Shown one piece after another: positions 20,341 through 29,572 of a DNA stretch of 64,000 nucleotides. Numbering within the stretch: position 1 is the first letter of the stretch; every line of letters starts with the position of its first letter. Location: NCBI GenBank assembly GCA_963787045.1, contig CAWBBR010000005.1:124001-188000 (forward strand). Direction: 5' to 3'. Below the pieces are notes generated by a model. It was not told the origin of the DNA. It ran no database searches and was given only the letters and a program-made list of their open reading frames with translations. The position numbers and the translations under genes are program-made. The DNA comes from DATJGR01 sp963787045. GTDB taxonomy: Bacteria > Pseudomonadota > Gammaproteobacteria > Pseudomonadales > Azotimanducaceae.

Positions 20341-20963
20341 TGGCCGCGCCTTTCAATGCGCGCGCGCTACTGGAATGCGCTACACCGGAAAGCTGGTACA
20401 TCGCCGCGGCCGCGAATCTGCGAACGCTGTTGATCGATCACGCCAATTGCGAGAAGAAAGCGGCCGGAACCGCGCTGAGCCTGCTGTATCGCTACGTAGA
20501 CAAGCCCGAATTGTTGCGCCGGATGTCGCGCCTGGCGCGCGAGGAATTGCGCCACTACGAGCAAGTGCTATCGACAATGGACTCGCTGGGCCTCGAATAC
20601 GGCCACCTCACTCCAGGTCGTTATGCCGGCGGTATGCGGGCATTGATCCGCACCTCGGAGCCGGGTCGCCTGGTGGATACGCTGATCGTCGGCGCGGTAG
20701 TAGAGGCGCGCTCGTGCGAGCGCTTTGCGGGTCTCGCGGCGCGATTCGACGGTCGTCTGGCGGCGTTCTATGGGCGGCTGCTCGAGTCCGAGGCCCGTCA
20801 CGCCGGCGCGTATATAGATCTCGCCAGGCGTTATGCTGGAGACGACGATTTACTCGAATCGCGCCTCAGTGTGTTCGTTGGACGTGACCGGGAGCTCGTC
20901 ACAACGCCCGATGCACAGCTCAGATTTCACAGTGGCCTGCCAGCGGAAATCGCAGCAGCGTGA
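20340..20963 (+). CDS. miaE: MiaE-like tRNA 2-methylthio-isopentenyladenosine-37 hydroxylase
   Basis: MiaE is a non-haem diiron monooxygenase that hydroxylates ms2i6A at tRNA position 37. The 207-residue helical product has the ferritin-like diiron ligands: E38 in HANCEKKAA, E69-x-x-H72 in REELRHYEQ, then glutamates in VVEARSCERF and the ESEARHAGAY motif. The start is GTG 20340 overlapping the preceding stop. It converges on lpxH with a 44-base overlap of coding ends. Assignment rests on the diiron pattern and the ANCEKKAAGTALSLLYRY block typical of MiaE. Confidence 0.85.
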   Translation: MAAPFNARALLECATPESWYIAAAANLRTLLIDHANCEKKAAGTALSLLYRYVDKPELLRRMSRLAREELRHYEQVLSTMDSLGLEYGHLTPGRYAGGMRALIRTSEPGRLVDTLIVGAVVEARSCERFAGLAARFDGRLAAFYGRLLESEARHAGAYIDLARRYAGDDDLLESRLSVFVGRDRELVTTPDAQLRFHSGLPAEIAAA

Positions 20964-21645
20964 AGTTCCCGTCGAATCGCAACAACCAGCCGCAGCGATT
21001 CCAGTCGCCGAGCACGTAGCGGATCGCAGTCGTTCCGATCGCGTGAATGCCCGGCCGATGCGTGTGGCCGTGTATCAGCGCGCCAGCGTCATGTCGCGCG
21101 ACGAGTTCGGCAACGGCGCTGTCAGCCACATCCATGATGTTGCTCGGCTTGTTGGCGTTTGCTGCGCGGCTTTGCGCGCGCATGGCGTTTGCCAGCGAAC
21201 GTCGCTCGGGAAGCGCCTTTGTCCTCACTTCGTCTTGCCACGCTTGCGAGCGCAGCACCGCGCGCGTGTGCTGATACGCAACGTCGTCGACGCACAACGC
21301 GTCGCCATGACACAGACACAAGCGTTGGCCGTTGCGTTCGATCACGAGCGGATCATCGATCAGTTCTACACCGCACGAGCGTGCGAAACTGTCCCCGATC
21401 AGAAAGTCGCGGTTACCGTGCATCAGCCGGATGCGGCAGTTTTTCGCGGCGCTGAACAGTTCGAATTTGAGCGCCTCGGCGAACGGCGAGTCGTCATCGT
21501 CACCGATCCATACTTCGGTCAGATCACCGAGCAGGTACAACTCGTCACATTTCGCAGCTTCGCGCCTGAGGAACCGACTGAACGCTTCGAACCGTTCCGG
21601 CGTCGCCGAGTCGAGATGAAGGTCGGAGATGAAACTGCATCTCAC
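20920..21645 (-). CDS. lpxH: UDP-2,3-diacylglucosamine diphosphatase
   Basis: LpxH cleaves UDP-2,3-diacylglucosamine to lipid X at the inner face of the cytoplasmic membrane, an early lipid A step. With the GTG start at 21645 (overlapping the folD stop) the product is 241 residues and metal ligands fall at D8, H10 (ISDLHLD) and D41 (LLGDLTEVWIGD), the same positions as in E. coli. Further ligands are in MHGNRDF, LCHGDALC and IHGHTHRPG. The reading frame is open for 65 codons upstream, but that part is antisense-type low-complexity sequence and not conserved. Confidence 0.94.
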   Translation of the reverse strand: MRCSFISDLHLDSATPERFEAFSRFLRREAAKCDELYLLGDLTEVWIGDDDDSPFAEALKFELFSAAKNCRIRLMHGNRDFLIGDSFARSCGVELIDDPLVIERNGQRLCLCHGDALCVDDVAYQHTRAVLRSQAWQDEVRTKALPERRSLANAMRAQSRAANANKPSNIMDVADSAVAELVARHDAGALIHGHTHRPGIHAIGTTAIRYVLGDWNRCGWLLRFDGNFTLLRFPLAGHCEI

Positions 21646-22496
21646 GAATGGAAATGCTCGGCCGCATACAACGTGTTCTGCAGGATCGCGATGCGCGTCA
21701 TCGGACCCACACCGCCCGGAACCGGCGTGATCCAGCTGGCGCGTTTGCGAGCTTCCGCGAACTCGACGTCGCCGTGCAGGCGTCCGTCGGCGTCGCGGGT
21801 GATGCCGACGTCGATCACGATGGCGCCGTCCTTGATCCAATCGCCTTTGATGAGGCCTTGCTTACCCGTCGCAGACACGAGGATGTCGGCTGAGCGCACG
21901 TGACGCTCGGTGTCGTAGGTGAACTTGTGGGCGATCGTTACCGTGCAGCCCGCCAGCAATAGTTCGAGCGCCATCGGACGCCCGACCTGATTCGAGGCGC
22001 CGACGATGGTTGCATTCAGGCTTCGAATCGCGACACCCGTGTGTTCGAGCAGTTGCATGATGCCTTTCGGAGTGCACGAACGGAGCACCGGTTGTCGTAG
22101 CGCCAGGCGACCAATGTTGTACGGGTGAAATCCGTCGACGTCTTTTTTCGGCAGAATCCGTTCGAGAATGTCGGTGCTGTCGATCTGCGGCGGCAGCGGC
22201 AGTTGCACGAGAAGTCCGTCGATCGTTGGATCGGCGTTGAGTTCATCGACGTGGCGCGCCAGTTCGGCGTGCGGCGTGTCGGCCGGAAGATGTCGGACGT
22301 CCGATTTGAAGCCGACCTCGGCGCAGTCTCTTTGCTTCGCACGGACGTAAATCGCAGAAGGTCCGTCGTCGCCGACGAGGATCACGGCGAGTCCGGGCCG
22401 CCGAAGGCCATTCGAAACGCGGGCCGCAATCTGCGAGGCAACGTCTTTGCGCGACCGTGCAGCAATGGCGTTTCCGTCGAGAATCTGTGCGGTCAT
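21642..22496 (-). CDS. folD: Bifunctional methylene-tetrahydrofolate dehydrogenase/cyclohydrolase
   Basis: FolD interconverts methylene-, methenyl- and formyl-tetrahydrofolate using NADP. The 284-residue product has the catalytic Y50-x-x-x-K54 (IYVRAKQRDC), the conserved QLPLPPQI and KDVDGFHPYN segments, the NADP-binding GASNQVGRPMALELL, and the C-terminal PVPGGVGPMTRI. It ends by GTGA overlap with lpxH, so folD-lpxH form one minus-strand unit. In Pseudomonas folD also lies next to the same tRNA cluster. Confidence 0.95.
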   Translation of the reverse strand: MTAQILDGNAIAARSRKDVASQIAARVSNGLRRPGLAVILVGDDGPSAIYVRAKQRDCAEVGFKSDVRHLPADTPHAELARHVDELNADPTIDGLLVQLPLPPQIDSTDILERILPKKDVDGFHPYNIGRLALRQPVLRSCTPKGIMQLLEHTGVAIRSLNATIVGASNQVGRPMALELLLAGCTVTIAHKFTYDTERHVRSADILVSATGKQGLIKGDWIKDGAIVIDVGITRDADGRLHGDVEFAEARKRASWITPVPGGVGPMTRIAILQNTLYAAEHFHS

Positions 22497-22578
22497 CGGG
22501 TAGATCGGGCGACTTTGGGAGGGAAATTGCGCGAAATTCTACACTGCGCGTCGTAGTGTCGTGCGCAACGTACGCGGT

Positions 22579-22607
22579 TTGACGCTAAAAATACCCGTGA
22601 GTATCAT
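22579..22607 (+). promoter_or_regulatory. Sigma-70 promoter of the tRNA operon
   Basis: TTGACG at 22579-22584 and TATCAT at 22602-22607 are separated by exactly 17 bases, followed by a very GC-rich discriminator (GCGGCCGCG), as is usual for stringently controlled stable RNA promoters. It lies 55 bases before the first tRNA and is oriented toward it. Confidence 0.72.
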
Positions 22608-22661
22608 GCGGCCGCGCCACTGCGGCAGGCGATCATTGAGCTGCCTTTCGTTGGTATCAAT

Positions 22662-22738
22662 CGGGGTATAGCGCAGTCTGGTAGCGCGCCTGCTTTGGGA
22701 GCAGGATGTCGGGGGTTCGAATCCCTCTACCCCGACCA
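22662..22738 (+). tRNA. tRNA-Pro (anticodon TGG)
   Basis: Complete cloverleaf of 77 bases with encoded CCA. Acceptor CGGGGTA pairs with TACCCCG; anticodon stem CCTGC/GCAGG encloses the loop TTTGGGA, anticodon UGG; the T loop has GGTTCGAATC. It leads a Pro-Arg-His tRNA cluster resembling the E. coli argX-hisR-leuT-proM group in content. Confidence 0.97.
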
Positions 22739-22766
22739 ATCAACTCCGTTAGGGTGCGGTCAAGAT

Positions 22767-22843
22767 GCGCCCGTAGCTCATTCGGATAGAGCATCGGCCT
22801 TCTAAGCCGAGGGTAGCAGGTTCGAATCCTGCCAGGCGCGCCA
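22767..22843 (+). tRNA. tRNA-Arg (anticodon TCT), one acceptor mismatch
   Basis: Cloverleaf with encoded CCA and a standard D arm and T arm (GGTTCGAATCC). Anticodon stem TCGGC/GCCGA encloses CTTCTAA, giving anticodon UCU, which reads AGA/AGG. The acceptor stem GCGCCCG pairs with CAGGCGC with one C-A mismatch at pair 6:67, where G is expected. This may be a base-call error or a tolerated mismatch. Confidence 0.95.
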
Positions 22844-22881
22844 GAAAATCGGTTACGGCTGCGGTCGTACCCATAGACATT

Positions 22882-22958
22882 GGTGGACGTAGCTCAGTTG
22901 GTAGAGCCCCGGATTGTGATTCCGGTTGTCGTGGGTTCGAGCCCCATCGTTCACCCCA
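22882..22958 (+). tRNA. tRNA-His (anticodon GTG)
   Basis: Acceptor GTGGACG pairs with CGTTCAC (one G-U pair), preceded by an encoded G at position -1 opposite discriminator C73, the identity element of tRNA-His. Anticodon stem CCGGA/TCCGG encloses TTGTGAT, anticodon GUG. CCA is encoded. Last tRNA of the cluster, 52 bases before tig. Confidence 0.97.
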
Positions 22959-23010
22959 TCTTCGATGCGCGCTAACGCGCGACTGGCATAAAAAGAGGTA
23001 GCAGCAAGAC

Positions 23011-24472
23011 ATGCAGGTCTCCATTGAAACCACGAGCGGCCTCGAGCGCCGGATGACCATCGTGGTGCCGTCGGAAACATTCGAACAGCAGATCAGCGAA
23101 CGCCTGAAGGTCACGGCGCAACGCGCGCGGTTGGCCGGGTTTCGCCCCGGCAAAGTTCCGGTGAAGGAGATCCGCAGACGGTTCGGAAAATCGGTCCGCC
23201 AGGAAGTGGCGGGCGAGCTGATGCAGAGCACGTTCTTCGAAGCGATCCAGCGAGAGAGCATGGCGCCGGCCGGGTCACCGAGTCTCGACGTTCTGCGCAT
23301 GGAGCCGGGTGAAGACTTCGAGTTTGCTGCTACGTTCGAAGTGTATCCGCCGGTCGATCTCGCGCCGCTCGCACGCATCGATGTAAAGCGTCCCCGTGCG
23401 CAGATCAGCGACGGGGATGTCGACAAGATGATCGAGAGTCTGCGCGAGCAACGAAAGCACTGGGATGCCGTCGAGCGTGCCGCTTCAGATGGCGATCGCG
23501 TCACGGTCGACTTCAAAGGCAGCATCGACGATGTGGCGTTCGACGGCGGCACCGGCGAGAACGTCGCGTTCGTGCTCGGGGCGAAGCAGATGATCGACGA
23601 TTTCGACAACGGTGTTCGTGGCGCCAAGGCCGGCGACCAGGTCAGCTTCGATGCGGCATTTCCGGCCGACTATCGAGTCGAGACGCTCGCGGGCAAGACG
23701 GCGCGGTTCGACGTGACGGTGAAGGAAATTGCGCAGGCACACGTGCCTGAACTCGACGAGACGTTCTTCAAGGCGTTCGGTATCGCCGAAGGGGGCTTCG
23801 ACGAGTTCCGCGCCGAGGTGACGAAGAACATGCAGCGCGAACTCGACGCCGCGGTCCGGAACCAGGTGAAGCGCCAGGTGATGGACGAGCTGAAGCGCCT
23901 GCACGAAGTGCAACTGCCGCAAGCGATGGTCAAGCGGGAAATCGGCGCACTCAAGCAGCAGATGGCGCAGCAGATGCAGAGCTATACGCAGAACCGCGAA
24001 GTCGCGCACTGACCATGACCACGACCATGACCACGACCACGACCACGACCATGATCACGACCACGACCACGACCACGATCATGACCACACTCATGATCAC
24101 GGTCCGCGCGCGCCGGAGTTCCCGGACGATTTGTTTCGAGGCGAAGCGGAACGCCGTGTGAAGGTGGGACTGGTCGTCAACGAATTGATCACTGCGCACG
24201 GATTGAAGGCCGACCCGGCGCTCGTCCGCCAGCGCGTGGAGGACATCGCAAGTACGTATGTCCAACCCGAGCAGGTAGTCAATTGGTACTATAGTAACGA
24301 AGCCCAACTGTCGCAGATCGAGATGGCCGTGTTGGAGGATCAGGTGGTCGACCACATTCTCGAGAATGCGTCTGTCAGCGAGATCGACAGCAACTACGAA
24401 GACGTCATCGGCGGTCGTGCGATCCCGCAACCTGCTGCCGCATCGACGCCGACGGAACCCAGTGGTGCATAG
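23011..24472 (+). CDS. tig: Trigger factor with a His-Asp repeat insertion (one frameshift)
   Basis: Trigger factor is the ribosome-bound chaperone and prolyl isomerase. Residues 1-110 are the ribosome-binding domain (LTVTAQRARLAGFRPGKVP holds the GFRxGKxP signature). The FKBP-type isomerase domain follows (DRVTVDFKGSIDD... AFPADYRVETLAGK), then the helical C-terminal domain. The first frame stops at 24012 just after NREVAH; a +1 shift there reads a run of about 15 [D/T]-H dipeptides (24011-24100) and then PEFPDDLFRGEAERRVKVGL and the normal C-terminal arm ending at 24472. Joined length is about 486 residues against a usual 430-440, the excess being the His-Asp tract and tail. Conserved neighbours clpP, clpX and lon follow. 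Confidence 0.9.
24011..24100 (+). repeat. (GAC CAY)n tract encoding a His-Asp repeat in trigger factor
   Basis: Ninety bases made of fifteen 6-base units, thirteen encoding Asp-His, one Thr-His and a last Asp-His, with synonymous variation (GAC/GAT, CAC/CAT). The variation shows it has been kept as protein sequence rather than being a fresh slippage array. It begins exactly at the apparent frameshift of tig, so unit number and frame need confirmation from reads. Confidence 0.85.
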
Positions 24473-24495
24473 TCAACGCTTTCAGGAGAACAGCG

Positions 24496-25137
24496 ATGTC
24501 GTATGACAGAACAGAACCGATGACGAATCTCGGCCTCGTGCCGATGGTCGTCGAACAATCGGCGCGCGGCGAACGCGCGTTCGATATCTACTCGCGGCTG
24601 CTGAAGGAACGAATCATTTTCCTGGTAGGTCCGGTAGAAGACCAGGTCGCAAATCTGGTCGTGGCGCAGATGCTGTATCTCGAATCCGAGAACCCCGACA
24701 AAGACATCCACCTCTATATCAATTCTCCTGGTGGTTCCGTCACCGCCGGGATGTCGATCTACGACACGATGCAGTTCGTTCGTTGCAATGTCAGCACGAT
24801 GTGCATAGGACAGGCGGCGAGTATGGGTGCGTTTTTGTTGGCGGCTGGCGCGCGCGGCAAGCGGTTCGCGTTGCCGAACTCGCGCATGATGCTGCATCAA
24901 CCGGCCGGTGGATCGCGAGGTGTCGCCGCTGACATCGAAATTCAGGCGCGCGAGATTCTGCTGATGCGTGGCCGCTTGAATGCCTTGTTGGCGGAGCACA
25001 CCGGACAATCGCAGGAACGCATCACGCAGGATTCCGATCGCGACTTCTGGATGAGCCCCGACGAAGCCGTTGGCTACGGGTTGGTCGACTCGGTGCAGCG
25101 TCCGCGCAAACCGCTCGCCAAAGTGGTCGGCCAGTAG
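24496..25137 (+). CDS. clpP: ATP-dependent Clp protease proteolytic subunit
   Basis: ClpP forms the double heptameric proteolytic chamber used by ClpX. The 213-residue product has the catalytic serine S109 (GQAASMGAFLL), histidine H134 (RMMLHQPAGG) and an aspartate near 183 (DSDRDFWMS). The INSPGGSVTAGM oxyanion-region block is intact. An AGGAGA site precedes the ATG. It lies between tig and clpX, the standard order, 23 bases after tig. Confidence 0.97.
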   Translation: MSYDRTEPMTNLGLVPMVVEQSARGERAFDIYSRLLKERIIFLVGPVEDQVANLVVAQMLYLESENPDKDIHLYINSPGGSVTAGMSIYDTMQFVRCNVSTMCIGQAASMGAFLLAAGARGKRFALPNSRMMLHQPAGGSRGVAADIEIQAREILLMRGRLNALLAEHTGQSQERITQDSDRDFWMSPDEAVGYGLVDSVQRPRKPLAKVVGQ

Positions 25138-25219
25138 TTTCCGCACGACGAAGCAAGGCTTGAAAAATCAGTGGTTTCCAAGCAAGGTGTCCAGACCTTT
25201 GGGCCCCCGAGGTAAGTGA

Positions 25220-26503
<1,284 letters not shown>

Positions 26504-26520
26504 TTCGCTAATAACGCCAA

Positions 26521-26547
26521 CCGAAGGGGCCACAACGGCCCCTTCGG
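26521..26547 (+). terminator. Rho-independent-type terminator after clpX
   Basis: CCGAAGGGGCC-ACAAC-GGCCCCTTCGG is a perfect 11-bp stem with a 5-base loop, 17 bases after the clpX stop, followed by a short T-containing stretch (CATTTGGG). It separates the tig-clpP-clpX unit from lon. Confidence 0.8.
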
Positions 26548-26644
26548 CATTTGGGCGGGGTTACAATCGAGGCACAACATCCCCCACGTGGGCGGAGTGC
26601 ACCGCCCGTAAGCTCTCGAGAGGTTCCACTTGAAGCAGGTGACC

Positions 26645-29065
26645 ATGAAGCAAGCCACGAGCGAGATCGTGACGGAAATTCCGGTGCTGCCGCTGCGGGA
26701 TATGGTCGTGTATCCGCACGGTGTGCATCCGCTGTTCGTCGGCACCGAAAGCTCGATCCGGGCGCTCGAAGCGGCCATGGCCACGGATAAGCAGGTGTTG
26801 CTGGTCGCCAAGCGCGACGCAGAGATCGAGCGACCCGCGCGTGAAGACCTGTTCGATGTGGGAACCGTATCGACGCTGCTGCAGCTCCTGAAGCTTCCTG
26901 ACGGTACCGTAAAGGTGCTGGTCGAAGGCGGCTTCCGCGCCCGTATTCTCGATTTCGACGACGCCGGCGACTACATGGCGGCCGATGTGCAAGCGCTCGC
27001 CGAACCGGCGCCGCCGCCCGCGGCTGATGCGCTGCTGCGCTCACTGATGAGCCAGTTCGAACAATACGTGCAGTTGTCGAAAAAAGTGCCCGAAGAAGTC
27101 CTCTCGTCGCTGTCCGGCATCGACGAGCCCGGTCGTCTCGTCGATACGATCGCCGCGCAGATGGCGCTGAAAGTGGATGATCGTCAGAACATTCTCGAGA
27201 CCGTCGAGATCGAGCCGAGGATCGAACGAATCCTTGCGCTGATGGGTGCCGAGATCGATCTGTTTCAGGTCGAAAAGCGCATCCGCGGGCGCGTCAAGAA
27301 ACAGATGGAGAAGAGTCAGCGCGAGTACTACCTGAACGAGCAGATGAAGGCGATCCAGAAGGAACTGGGCGACCTCGACGACGTACCGAATGAAACCGAC
27401 GATTTGAAACAGCGCGTCGACGACGCGGGCATGTCGAAGGAAGCGCACGAAAAGGCGCTGACCGAACTCAACAAGCTGAAGATGATGTCGCCGATGTCTG
27501 CCGAGGCGACAGTGGTGCGCAGCTACCTCGACTGGATGCTGAGTGTTCCCTGGAAGCGGCGCAGTCGCGTACGGCGCGATCTCGCGCAGGCCGAGCGGAT
27601 CCTCAACGAGGATCATTACGGCCTCGAAGAAGTGAAGGAACGGATTCTCGAGTACCTCGCGGTGCAAGGCCGCGTACAACGCATCAAAGGCCCCGTGCTG
27701 TGTCTCGTCGGTCCGCCGGGTGTGGGCAAGACGTCGCTCGGAGAGTCGATTGCACGCGCAACGAACCGCAAGTTCGTCCGCATGGCACTGGGTGGCGTGC
27801 GTGACGAAGCGGAGATCCGCGGTCATCGCCGCACATACATCGGCTCGCTGCCGGGCAAAGTGCTGCAGAAGATGGCGAAGGGGGGCGTGCGTAATCCGCT
27901 GTTCCTGTTCGACGAAGTCGACAAGATGGGCATGGACATGCGTGGCGACCCTGCGTCGGCGTTGCTCGAAGTGCTCGACCCGGAACAGAACAACACGTTC
28001 AACGATCACTATCTGGAAGTGGACTACGACCTGTCGGACGTGTTCTTCATCTGCACGTCGAACTCGATGAACATTCCGCCGGCGTTGCTCGATCGAATGG
28101 AAGTGATTCGCCTTCCCGGTTACACCGAAGACGAGAAGCTGAACATCGCGAAGCGCTACCTCGTGCCGAAGCAACGGCGATTGAACGGACTCGCAACCGA
28201 TGATCTCGAGATCGGCGACGAAGCGATCCTGCACTTGATTCGCTACTACACGCGCGAGGCGGGCGTGCGCGGACTCGAGCGCGAGATCGCCAAGCTGTGT
28301 CGCAAATTGGTTAAAGAACAGGCGCTCGGCAAATTCGCAAAGTCGATCGATATCACGACCGAACTCGTCGAGCACTACAACGGTGTGCGTAAGCACTCGT
28401 TCGGACGTGCCGAGCTGAACAATCAGGTCGGCATGGTCACCGGTCTCGCGTGGACCCAAGTCGGCGGCGAGTTGCTGAACATCGAAGCGGTCGCGGTACC
28501 GGGTAAAGGTAAGCAGACGAAGACAGGGTCGCTCGGCGACGTGATGCAGGAATCAATCCAGGCGGCGCTGACGTTCGTGAGAAGTCGCTCGCGGACGTTG
28601 GGAATTCCACGCAATTTCCACGAGACGAACGACATTCACGTGCACGTGCCCGAAGGTGCAACACCGAAAGATGGTCCGAGTGCCGGTATCGGTATGTGTA
28701 CCGCGATCATCTCGGTGCTAACGGGAATTCCGGTGCGCGCAGACGTTGCAATGACGGGTGAGATCACGCTGCGCGGGCAGGTGTTGCCGATCGGCGGATT
28801 GAAGGAAAAATTGCTCGCGGCGCATCGCGGTGGAATTCGCATCGTGATCATTCCCGACGAGAACGCACGCGACTTGAAGGAAATACCCGACAACATCAAG
28901 CGCGATCTGGACATTCGTCCGGTGAAATGGATGGATGATGTGATGAAGATCGCGCTCGAGCGAATGCCCGAGCCGATTGTAGAAGCCGTTGCCGAACCGA
29001 TTGTCGAGAGTGCAACTCAATCGGTGAGCGTGCCCGCGCCGACAGTCTCGATCAGCGCACACTGA
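26645..29065 (+). CDS. lon: ATP-dependent protease Lon
   Basis: Lon degrades damaged and regulatory proteins in the cytoplasm. The 806-residue product has the N-terminal substrate domain (EIPVLPLRDMVVYPH), Walker A GPPGVGKT at 356-363, and the Ser-Lys protease domain with S679 in KDGPSAGIG and a lysine in GLKEKLLAAHRGG. S679 is the same number as in E. coli Lon, which supports the ATG at 26645; an in-frame TTG at 26630 would add five residues. It stands alone between a terminator and the hupB promoter. Confidence 0.96.
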   Translation: MKQATSEIVTEIPVLPLRDMVVYPHGVHPLFVGTESSIRALEAAMATDKQVLLVAKRDAEIERPAREDLFDVGTVSTLLQLLKLPDGTVKVLVEGGFRARILDFDDAGDYMAADVQALAEPAPPPAADALLRSLMSQFEQYVQLSKKVPEEVLSSLSGIDEPGRLVDTIAAQMALKVDDRQNILETVEIEPRIERILALMGAEIDLFQVEKRIRGRVKKQMEKSQREYYLNEQMKAIQKELGDLDDVPNETDDLKQRVDDAGMSKEAHEKALTELNKLKMMSPMSAEATVVRSYLDWMLSVPWKRRSRVRRDLAQAERILNEDHYGLEEVKERILEYLAVQGRVQRIKGPVLCLVGPPGVGKTSLGESIARATNRKFVRMALGGVRDEAEIRGHRRTYIGSLPGKVLQKMAKGGVRNPLFLFDEVDKMGMDMRGDPASALLEVLDPEQNNTFNDHYLEVDYDLSDVFFICTSNSMNIPPALLDRMEVIRLPGYTEDEKLNIAKRYLVPKQRRLNGLATDDLEIGDEAILHLIRYYTREAGVRGLEREIAKLCRKLVKEQALGKFAKSIDITTELVEHYNGVRKHSFGRAELNNQVGMVTGLAWTQVGGELLNIEAVAVPGKGKQTKTGSLGDVMQESIQAALTFVRSRSRTLGIPRNFHETNDIHVHVPEGATPKDGPSAGIGMCTAIISVLTGIPVRADVAMTGEITLRGQVLPIGGLKEKLLAAHRGGIRIVIIPDENARDLKEIPDNIKRDLDIRPVKWMDDVMKIALERMPEPIVEAVAEPIVESATQSVSVPAPTVSISAH

Positions 29066-29066
29066 T

Positions 29067-29092
29067 ACGCGTAGTAACGCACTGCTACGCGT
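29067..29092 (+). terminator. Inverted repeat after lon
   Basis: ACGCGTAG (29067-29074) and CTACGCGT (29085-29092) form an 8-bp stem with a 10-base loop right behind the lon stop; a third related CTACGCG follows at 29096. There is no T-run, so termination is uncertain and the repeat could serve another purpose. Confidence 0.4.
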
Positions 29093-29111
29093 GAACTACG
29101 CGGCTGTCTCC

Positions 29112-29141
29112 TTGACAGTGATTTTCTAGAGTTGGTATAAA
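29112..29141 (+). promoter_or_regulatory. Strong sigma-70 promoter of hupB
   Basis: TTGACA (29112-29117) is a perfect -35 box, with 18 bases to TATAAA (29136-29141), a near-perfect -10 box. It lies 70 bases before the hupB start and fits the high expression of HU. Confidence 0.78.
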
Positions 29142-29210
29142 CCACGCCCACTTCCTGATGTCACCCACACGTCGATATGACATCTCACACTTCCATCCCG
29201 AGGGCGCAGA

Positions 29211-29483
29211 GTGAACAAAACAGAACTCATAGATAAGATCGCAGAATCCTCAGACATTTCGAAAGCGTCGGCGGCCCGAGCGTTGGAGTCGATGCTCGAT
29301 GCGATCACTTCTGCATTGAAAGACGCCGATCCCGTCGTGCTGGTCGGTTTCGGTACGTTCGCCGTAAAGGAACGCGCTGCACGCACCGGTCGCAATCCGC
29401 AAACTGGCGAGCCGATCGCCATCAAGGCTGCTCGTGTTCCAGGCTTCAAACCCGGGAAGGCACTGAAGGACGCGTTGAACTGA
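29211..29483 (+). CDS. hupB: DNA-binding protein HU-beta
   Basis: HU bends and compacts DNA as a dimer in the nucleoid. The 90-residue product has the family length and the features MNKTELIDKIAE, GFGTFAVKERAARTGRNPQTGE (the DNA-binding arm with the NPQTGE motif) and the C-terminal VPGFKPGKALKDALN. Start GTG 29211 follows a GGGCGCAGA leader. It is flanked by a consensus promoter and a strong terminator, and by lon and ppiD as in Pseudomonas and E. coli. Confidence 0.97.
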   Translation: MNKTELIDKIAESSDISKASAARALESMLDAITSALKDADPVVLVGFGTFAVKERAARTGRNPQTGEPIAIKAARVPGFKPGKALKDALN

Positions 29484-29524
29484 TCAGTCGGTCCCGATCG
29501 ATGATCGGGTGTACGACGCACACC

Positions 29525-29550
29525 AAAGGCGCAGTTTCTGCGCCTTTTTT
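29525..29550 (+). terminator. Rho-independent terminator after hupB
   Basis: AAAGGCGCAG-TTT-CTGCGCCTTT is a perfect 10-bp stem ending in a run of six Ts. It is 42 bases after the hupB stop and 23 before the ppiD start. Confidence 0.88.
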
Positions 29551-29572
29551 CATTTGTTGGAGTTGATTTTTC

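Noticed and set aside
21646..21840. 65-residue N-terminal extension of LpxH
   Set aside because: It overlaps folD and is Arg-rich nonsense; starting at GTG 21645 puts the metal ligands at the known positions 8, 10 and 41.
24011..24100. Short direct repeats that could be taken for a CRISPR or tandem-repeat array
   Set aside because: The unit is 6 bases with no spacers and reads as an Asp-His tract in the trigger factor frame.
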